The translations under genes were made by a program, and so were the position numbers. From Candidatus Oleimmundimicrobium americanum (lineage in GTDB: Bacteria; Actinomycetota; Aquicultoria; UBA3085; Oleimmundimicrobiaceae), in the NCBI GenBank assembly GCA_002366545.1, contig DFBH01000068.1, forward strand, positions 1 through 15,802: a stretch of DNA of 15,802 bases. Reading direction: 5' to 3'. Shown piece by piece: positions 8,226-11,778 of this stretch. Position 1 is the first letter of the stretch. Each line of letters begins with the position of its first letter. The notes under the pieces were generated by a model. The model was given only the letters and a program-made list of their open reading frames with translations. It was not told the origin of the DNA and did no database searches.

Positions 8226-8960
8226 ATGATAAAGAGGATGGAAAGAGTGAATCGTGACGATATTTTAAAACAACTGAAATTTCTTTCCAACCCTAAAGCA
8301 ATTGAAGGCATGGCAAGGTTTGGGATTACGCCAGAGAGAACTTATGGCGTCTCAATCCCAAATTTAAGAAAAATCGCCAAGGAGATAGGAAAAGACCATA
8401 ATCTTGCCCAAGAACTTTGGGAATCGAATGTTCGTGAAACTAGGATACTTGCCAGCATGGTGGATGAACCAGATAAAGTAACTGAGGAGCAGATGGAGAG
8501 TTGGGCACGTGAGTTTGATTACTGGGAAATATGTGACCAGTGCTGTAATAATCTTTTTAAGAAAACCAAATTTGCGTATCAAAAATGTATTGAGTGGAGT
8601 GAAAAAGAAGGAGAGTTTATCAAAAGAGCCGCTTTTGTTTTGATGACGGTGCTGGTAGTTCACGATAAAAAAGCAGATGATAAGGAATTTGAAAAATTTT
8701 TTCCTATTATAAAAAGAGAAGTCACCGATGGCAGGAATTTTGTGAAGAAGGCGGTTAACTGGGCGCTAAGGCAAATTGGAAAACGCAATCTCAGTTTAAA
8801 TAAAAGAGCAATTGAGGTTGCTAAAGAAATACAAAAGATAGATTTTAAGGCGGCTAAATGGATAGCCACCGATGCAATTAGAGAATTAACAAGCGAAGCG
8901 GTTCAAGGAAGGTTAAAAATTAGCGATAAATTTCACGACGATGGCTCACACGCAAAATAA
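8226..8960 (+). CDS. AlkD-like DNA alkylation repair protein (HEAT-repeat DNA glycosylase)
   Basis: HEAT-like-repeat protein of the AlkC/AlkD family (244 aa from ATG 8226), which excises cationic alkylated bases such as N3-methyladenine and N7-methylguanine without base flipping. The AlkD catalytic set can be matched by spacing: W100 and D104 in YWEICD (Trp-109/Asp-113 of Bacillus cereus AlkD), R134 in KRAAF (Arg-148) and W179 in VNWALRQIG (Trp-187). The start is uncertain. ATG 8226 has no ribosome site. ATG 8238 directly abuts AGAGG. GTG 8247 lies 9 nt after AGAGG (8233-8237) and has the best spacing, which would remove seven residues. The last 41 bp overlap, tail to tail, with the RelE-like gene on the other strand. 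Confidence 0.88.
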   Translation: MIKRMERVNRDDILKQLKFLSNPKAIEGMARFGITPERTYGVSIPNLRKIAKEIGKDHNLAQELWESNVRETRILASMVDEPDKVTEEQMESWAREFDYWEICDQCCNNLFKKTKFAYQKCIEWSEKEGEFIKRAAFVLMTVLVVHDKKADDKEFEKFFPIIKREVTDGRNFVKKAVNWALRQIGKRNLSLNKRAIEVAKEIQKIDFKAAKWIATDAIRELTSEAVQGRLKISDKFHDDGSHAK

Positions 8961-9174
8961 CAATTTTCTCATCCACTAAGTCAAAAATTACACGATGGTT
9001 GCCTACCCTGAACCTGTATTCGCCAATTTTGGGGTCAATTAATTTTGTAGAACAAGTCTCTGGGGAAAGAACTAACTTCTCAAGTGCTTTTTTTAAACGT
9101 CGCTTGGCTACTACATCGATTTTTTCGATATCTTTAACAGCCCTATTGGTGTAGATTAGTCGATAGGTTGCCAC
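8920..9174 (-). CDS. RelE/ParE-family toxin
   Basis: Small toxin of the RelE fold (84 aa, usual length), expected to be a ribosome-dependent mRNA interferase. Visible features are the basic N-terminal helices (VVAKRRLKKALEKL, 21-34), the GEYRFRVGNHRVIF core strand pair (51-64; Arg54, Arg56, Arg61) and the C-terminal HRREIY (78-83), which carries the His/Arg/Tyr pattern of RelE-type active nucleases. It starts with GTG at 9174, directly abutting the TAA of the antitoxin gene with no gap, so translation is almost certainly coupled. The end of the gene overlaps 41 bp with the AlkD gene on the opposite strand. Partner: the Phd-like antitoxin encoded just upstream. Confidence 0.9.
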   Translation of the reverse strand: MATYRLIYTNRAVKDIEKIDVVAKRRLKKALEKLVLSPETCSTKLIDPKIGEYRFRVGNHRVIFDLVDEKIVILRVSHRREIYR

Positions 9175-9426
9175 TTACAGCTCTCCAAATATCTCTTCGT
9201 GGTCAAAAGTTCGTCCTGCTTTGTAGTCCGCGCAAGCTTCTTTGATGTTTTCAAGATATTCTGGGCTGGTTGCGGCAAGAAGGTCTTCAAAAAAATCCAA
9301 ATTTACCAAAGCAGATACGGGACGTCCCTTTTTTGTCACAATAAAATAGCCTTTTTTTGTAGAAACTTCTTTTAGTATATCGGCCAGATGGTCACGCAAA
9401 GTTGTTGTTTTAACAATCTTAGGCAC
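9175..9426 (-). CDS. Phd/YefM-family antitoxin
   Basis: Antitoxin and probable operon repressor, 83 aa. The N-terminal Phd/YefM DNA-binding fold is recognisable: KTTTLRDHLADILKEV (6-21), then GYFIVTKKGRPVSALVNLDFFEDLL (26-50). The variable C-terminal half (51-83, acidic, ending in HEEIFGEL) would wrap the toxin. It starts with GTG at 9426. GAGGAG (complement of 9436-9441) lies 9 nt upstream, which decides the start. The gene order antitoxin then toxin, with no gap, is typical. Autoregulation is suggested by the palindrome that covers the -10 of its promoter. Confidence 0.9.
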   Translation of the reverse strand: MPKIVKTTTLRDHLADILKEVSTKKGYFIVTKKGRPVSALVNLDFFEDLLAATSPEYLENIKEACADYKAGRTFDHEEIFGEL

Positions 9427-9450
9427 TCAACTCAACTCCTCATTTATAAT

Positions 9451-9489
9451 GTACATTTAAAGTGTACGTTAGAAATGTAAACTTGTCAA
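9451..9489 (-). promoter_or_regulatory. Promoter and palindromic operator of the Phd/RelE operon
   Basis: On the minus strand a consensus -35 TTGACA (complement of 9484-9489) is followed after 17 bp by TACACT (complement of 9461-9466). A 17-bp imperfect palindrome, GTACA...TGTAC with one mismatched pair (9451-9467), covers the -10. This fits a site for the Phd-like antitoxin or the antitoxin-toxin complex, which repress their own operon in this family. Confidence 0.65.
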
Positions 9490-9510
9490 ACGAACTAACT
9501 CTGTTTTCAG

Positions 9511-9541
9511 CCAGAGGCTGATAGTCCTCTGGACTACTGGC
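9511..9541. repeat. Overlapping, mutually exclusive hairpins
   Basis: CCAGAGG (9511-9517) pairs with CCTCTGG (9526-9532). TAGTCC (9522-9527) pairs with GGACTA (9531-9536) across only 3 nt. The two stems share bases and cannot form together. A further GCCAG/CTGGC pair (9510-9514 with 9537-9541) would close the whole unit. There is no T-run on either side, so it is not a classic terminator. Confidence 0.5.
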
Positions 9542-9576
9542 GGAGGAGGGTGAATAAAGATTAAGTATCTATTTGC

Positions 9577-9616
9577 TAAGCTATTACCGAATTATCGATA
9601 ATTCGGTAATAGCTTA
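9577..9616. repeat. Perfect 40-bp palindrome
   Basis: The 40 bases read identically on both strands, with no spacer (central ATCGAT). The inner 28 bp (9583-9610) have arms ATTACCGAATTAT and its complement. The motif is nearly that of the operator arm in front of the winged-helix gene (ATTACCAATTAT at 10656-10667). It could be an orphan operator, a recombination or replication site, or a cruciform/terminator hairpin; TTTTTTT follows about 13 nt later. No function is proven. Confidence 0.6.
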
Positions 9617-9680
9617 AAATTGGGACTATTTTTTTAAATGTGGTGGCTGGTTTATCATCTTTAGTAAAGAGTATTTACCT

Positions 9681-9696
9681 CACGGCTAAAGCCGTG
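9681..9696. repeat. IS200/REP-like hairpin
   Basis: CACGGC (9681-9686) and GCCGTG (9691-9696) form a perfect 6-bp stem around the loop TAAA. It is preceded by TTTAC. Short GC stems of this exact style mark the ends of IS200/IS605 elements and REP sequences recognised by Y1 transposases. No transposase gene lies next to this one, so it would be a remnant. Confidence 0.45.
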
Positions 9697-9706
9697 GTGT
9701 CCTGCC
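9688..9706 (+). repeat. Imperfect 19-bp direct repeat, left copy
   Basis: AAAGCCGTGGTGTCCTGCC matches AAAGCCGTGGTTTCCAGCC at 10589-10607 at 17 of 19 positions. The first 10 bases are identical. The two copies bracket the GC-rich lipoprotein segment. Confidence 0.5.
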
Positions 9707-9837
9707 TGCCGACAAGCACGGTCTGCGTCGAAGAATAGATTTTGAAGGAGAAATTTGTTCCTAAATCGAAGTTTAATTGTATATTATAGAATTCGGTATA
9801 TTAATAAGTACGGTAAAACAGATGGAGGTGTGATTAA

Positions 9838-10548
9838 TTGTTATCGCGAACCTGTGCAGCAATCTGGGTGTTTATATTATTGTGTCTGGTGCTGACGTTG
9901 GGCGGTTGCGCCGCTGACTCAGGCTCCACGTCGGACAGTGTTCCGTCAACAATTACTACTGAGTCGGATGACTCACTCACCGCGAGTGGACACGAAGTGC
10001 CCGCTCATTCCAACGAAGCTCAAGAGGCGCTTGCCCTTGCGCATATCGAGCTGGCACACCTTGAAGGCCAGGGCTGCGAACTCACCGAGTTAATCCCGAT
10101 ATGTCAGGTCACCGGAGACCTGTCCTCGGCAAAGAGTGTTTTTTTGGTAACTAACGATGAAGGCGGGTCCTACATCGCTGCGTTCTATGATCAGGATAGT
10201 TGCATGGTTGGCGTCGTCGATTGGGGCATAGGCATTCACGAGCCTGGAGAATGAGCATCGTTCTATGAGGACTTCGGTTGGATGGGTCTTCCGGAGGAGG
10301 AGCTCGTTGCAGACTTCGGAAAGGCGCCTGACGTAATTAGATATGTCGAGACGTTCTATGGCGTCTGGGTAGTGGGGCGTGTGGGTGATAGTGAGAGGGG
10401 CGTGTTTGTTTGCGACCAGGGAGACTGGGACTGCTGGCCTAAGGAGGACCGGGTTTACAGCGGCGAAGAAATCATCAATCACTTGAGGCACATCGCTGAG
10501 AATCACGCGGATAACAGTGGGATTGCTTGTGATGACCCCACGTGGTAA
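9838..10548 (+). pseudogene. Lipoprotein gene interrupted by an in-frame TGA
   Basis: The frame starting at TTG 9838 (GGAGG at 9824-9828, 9 nt upstream) stays open to TGA 10252-10254 and continues without frameshift to TAA 10546-10548. Read through, it is a 236-residue protein plus one codon lost to the TGA. Residues 1-24 form a lipoprotein signal peptide: a basic start, hydrophobic AIWVFILLCLVLT and lipobox LGGC with Cys24. A Ser/Thr-rich linker follows. The domain beyond the stop (YEDFGWMGLPEEELVADFG...) has similar composition and codon use. Either a nonsense mutation has broken one gene, leaving a possible truncated secreted lipoprotein (138 aa), or the stop is bypassed or is a sequencing error. 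Family not recognised. It is much richer in G+C than its neighbours (37 of 60 at 10021-10080), which suggests transfer. Confidence 0.6.
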
Positions 10549-10568
10549 CAGATATGGTTATATCTTCT

Positions 10569-10593
10569 GCACCTTTAGCTCAGCTGGCAAAGC
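10569..10593 (+). pseudogene. tRNA 5'-end-like fragment
   Basis: GCACCTTTAGCTCAGCTGG followed by CAAAGC matches the acceptor 5' strand, TA junction and D-arm (TAGCTCAGNTGG) of a bacterial tRNA. No anticodon arm, T-arm (GGTTCGANTCC) or 3' acceptor strand follows in register, so it is not a functional tRNA. It could be a remnant left by an element that integrated in a tRNA gene. Chance similarity is possible because only about 25 bases agree. Confidence 0.4.
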
Positions 10594-10607
10594 CGTGGTT
10601 TCCAGCC
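10589..10607 (+). repeat. Imperfect 19-bp direct repeat, right copy
   Basis: This is the second copy of the repeat found at 9688-9706 (17 of 19 identical). It overlaps the end of the tRNA-like fragment and lies about 40 bp after the lipoprotein gene. Confidence 0.5.
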
Positions 10608-10649
10608 GCTTATGCGCAAACCATTAGAAAGAAAAATAATAAAAAATAC

Positions 10650-10695
10650 TTGAAGATTACCAATTATATTGGTAATATTACCAATATAATTGGTA
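10650..10695 (+). promoter_or_regulatory. Promoter with double palindromic operator for the winged-helix/nucleotidyltransferase operon
   Basis: ACCAAT-N3-ATTGGT occurs twice, at 10659-10673 and 10680-10694, separated by AATATT. The whole 38 bp (10658-10695) is one perfect palindrome made of four half-sites, and the two centres are 21 bp apart, two helical turns. A promoter TTGAAG (10650-10655), 17 bp, TAATAT (10673-10678) is embedded so that bound protein would block the -10 and the region downstream. The ribosome site TAGGAGG (10694-10700) follows directly. Very likely the binding site of the protein encoded just downstream; this is inferred. Confidence 0.7.
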
Positions 10696-10705
10696 GGAGG
10701 TTGTT

Positions 10706-11041
10706 ATGCTTGAGATGTTATTTGGAAATCAAAATACTGAACGCATACTTTTTACGCTTCTGCTAAGCAAAAAATGCTATGCGAAACAATTAGCTGATAG
10801 ATTTGAAGTAGCGGTTTTTGGAGTTCAAACAACATTGCAGAAACTTGAAAGAGCGGGAGTTTTAATCAGCTTTAAAGGGGGAAATACTCGTATTTTTGAA
10901 TTTAACCCAAGGTATCCATTTCTGTTAGAGTTAAAACAACTATTAAAAAAAGCTTATGAATTTCTTCCTAAAGAAATAAAAGATAAATACTACGAACCAA
11001 CAACTCGTAAAAGACCTCGACGTACAGGAAAACCTCTTTAA
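10706..11041 (+). CDS. Small winged-helix DNA-binding protein (probable autorepressor/antitoxin)
   Basis: A 111-aa protein with a clear winged helix-turn-helix. After an N-terminal helix (TERILFTLLLSKK, 11-23) come the HTH helices YAKQLADRFE (25-34) and recognition helix FGVQTTLQKLERAGVL (38-53). A wing with ISFKGGNTRIFEFNPRY (54-70) follows. After that comes a helix (PFLLELKQLLKKAYEFL) and a short basic tail (TTRKRPRRTGK). It resembles ArsR/MarR-like minimal regulators, without metal-binding cysteines. GGAGG ends 5 nt before ATG 10706. The stop is 2 nt before the nucleotidyltransferase start, so the two are surely cotranscribed. It probably represses the operon through the double palindrome. 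By analogy with AbiEi/AbiEii pairs it may be the antitoxin, but it lacks the C-terminal antitoxin domain of AbiEi. Confidence 0.8.
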   Translation: MLEMLFGNQNTERILFTLLLSKKCYAKQLADRFEVAVFGVQTTLQKLERAGVLISFKGGNTRIFEFNPRYPFLLELKQLLKKAYEFLPKEIKDKYYEPTTRKRPRRTGKPL

Positions 11042-11043
11042 TA

Positions 11044-11580
11044 ATGAAGAACATTAATCTTAAAAAAATCACAATTAAAGATTTGGCCAAAATAATCGGG
11101 ACACAATTATCTAAACACGGGGTTGAAGTTGTATTAGTTGGTGGAGCTTGCGTATCAATTTATTCTGAAAATAAATATATATCATACGATTTAGATTTTA
11201 TTACATATGAATCCAACAAAAAAATTAAAACAGCTTTAAAAGAGATTGGTTTTGAATATGATAAGAAAAAATATTACATACATTCGGATTGTGAGTACTT
11301 CTTGGAATTTTTAGCTCCACCAATCGCAATTGGGAATCAACCAATTCAAAATTTTAATACAATTTCATCAGACTTGGGTTCAATAAAAATATTGACTCCC
11401 ACGGATTGTATAAAAGATCGCTTAGCGGCGTATATCCATTGGGATGATAAAGAATCTCTTGAGCAAGCAATTATGGTAGCAAAAGTACAAAAAATAGATG
11501 TAAATAAAATAAAAAAATGGGCACAAGAAGAATTTAATGGTGAAAAAATAAAAGATTTTGTTGAAAAATTAAGTATCTAA
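11044..11580 (+). CDS. AbiEii-like nucleotidyltransferase-fold protein
   Basis: A 178-aa protein of the polymerase-beta-like nucleotidyltransferase fold. The pattern VVLVGGACVSIYSENKYIS leads into YDLDFI: GG at 33-34, and metal-binding D49 and D51 of the DxD. An acidic third position is likely at E88 (EYFLEFL). The segment TPTDCIKDRLAAYIHWDDKESLEQA (118-142) is a conserved-looking C-terminal helical motif. Related AbiEii/MenT toxins transfer nucleotides to tRNA or protein targets. Whether this one is a toxin, a tRNA-modifying or another enzyme cannot be told from sequence. An AGGAAAA site lies at the end of the preceding gene. The sequence is strikingly AT-rich (15 G+C of 60 at 11461-11520), unlike the flanking genes, which points to transfer of the two-gene unit. 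Confidence 0.7.
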   Translation: MKNINLKKITIKDLAKIIGTQLSKHGVEVVLVGGACVSIYSENKYISYDLDFITYESNKKIKTALKEIGFEYDKKKYYIHSDCEYFLEFLAPPIAIGNQPIQNFNTISSDLGSIKILTPTDCIKDRLAAYIHWDDKESLEQAIMVAKVQKIDVNKIKKWAQEEFNGEKIKDFVEKLSI

Positions 11581-11593
11581 CAAGGCGCTTCAC

Positions 11594-11614
11594 CCAACTC
11601 CCCCCCCAAGTTGG
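11594..11614 (+). repeat. Short hairpin with C-homopolymer loop after the nucleotidyltransferase gene
   Basis: CCAACT (11594-11599) pairs with AGTTGG (11609-11614) around a loop that contains eight C in a row (11600-11607). It sits 13 nt after the stop codon. No T-run follows, so it is a poor intrinsic terminator. The C-tract length may vary or be a sequencing weak point. Confidence 0.35.
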
Positions 11615-11710
11615 TGTGTGATCTTTGTAGTCAATTAATACAAATACCCCACTTTTCCAATTTACCCAAATCCATCTTCGAAAGAATCATAGAAATTCAT
11701 AGTTTAATTC

Positions 11711-11728
11711 TCAATCAAAAAAGATTGA
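11711..11728. repeat. Hairpin upstream of the pcrA promoter
   Basis: TCAATC (11711-11716), six A, then GATTGA (11723-11728) form a perfect inverted repeat centred about 50 bp upstream of the pcrA -10. It could be a regulatory site. No supporting evidence beyond symmetry. Confidence 0.3.
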
Positions 11729-11765
11729 TTCCTGAAATGGGGCTGCGTCCTATCCAATTTTCGGC

Positions 11766-11771
11766 TATAAT
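11766..11771 (+). promoter_or_regulatory. -10 element giving an apparently leaderless pcrA mRNA
   Basis: A perfect TATAAT ends 7 nt before the pcrA start codon, the usual distance from -10 to the transcription start. No ribosome-binding site is present in the 7-nt gap. The mRNA would begin at or next to the A of ATG. No good -35 is seen at 16-18 bp. Confidence 0.55.
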
Positions 11772-11778
11772 TTAGAGC

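Larger units (their letters stand above)
9427..9837. other. 411-bp non-coding region with several inverted repeats
   Basis: No credible gene is seen on either strand. In order it holds the toxin-antitoxin promoter/operator, two overlapping hairpins (9511-9541), a perfect 40-bp palindrome (9577-9616), an IS200/REP-like hairpin (9681-9696), one copy of an imperfect direct repeat (9688-9706), and the ribosome site of the lipoprotein gene (GGAGG at 9824-9828). The density of unrelated inverted repeats is unlike the other gaps in the window and suggests remnants of mobile elements. Confidence 0.6.

Noticed and set aside
10252..10300. Selenocysteine decoding of the TGA in the lipoprotein gene
   Set aside because: No convincing SECIS-like hairpin with a loop guanine is visible right after the codon, and lipoproteins of this type have no known redox motif here.
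10090..10506. 138-codon minus-strand frame opposite the lipoprotein gene
   Set aside because: It is a shadow of a GC-rich gene; the plus strand has a signal peptide, lipobox and ribosome site, the minus strand has none.
10542..10766. Open frame of 74 codons spanning the operator
   Set aside because: It runs through the palindromic operator and into the winged-helix gene in another frame, has low-complexity content and no ribosome site.
9427..11580. CRISPR array suggested by multiple repeats
   Set aside because: The repeats are palindromes and single direct repeats of different sequence, without regular spacing or spacers.
11575..11620. attC-like integron recombination site (CTAACAAGGCGCTTCACC) after the nucleotidyltransferase gene
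   Set aside because: Only the beginning resembles an attC; no matching GTTAG-type far end or paired core follows, and no integrase is seen.
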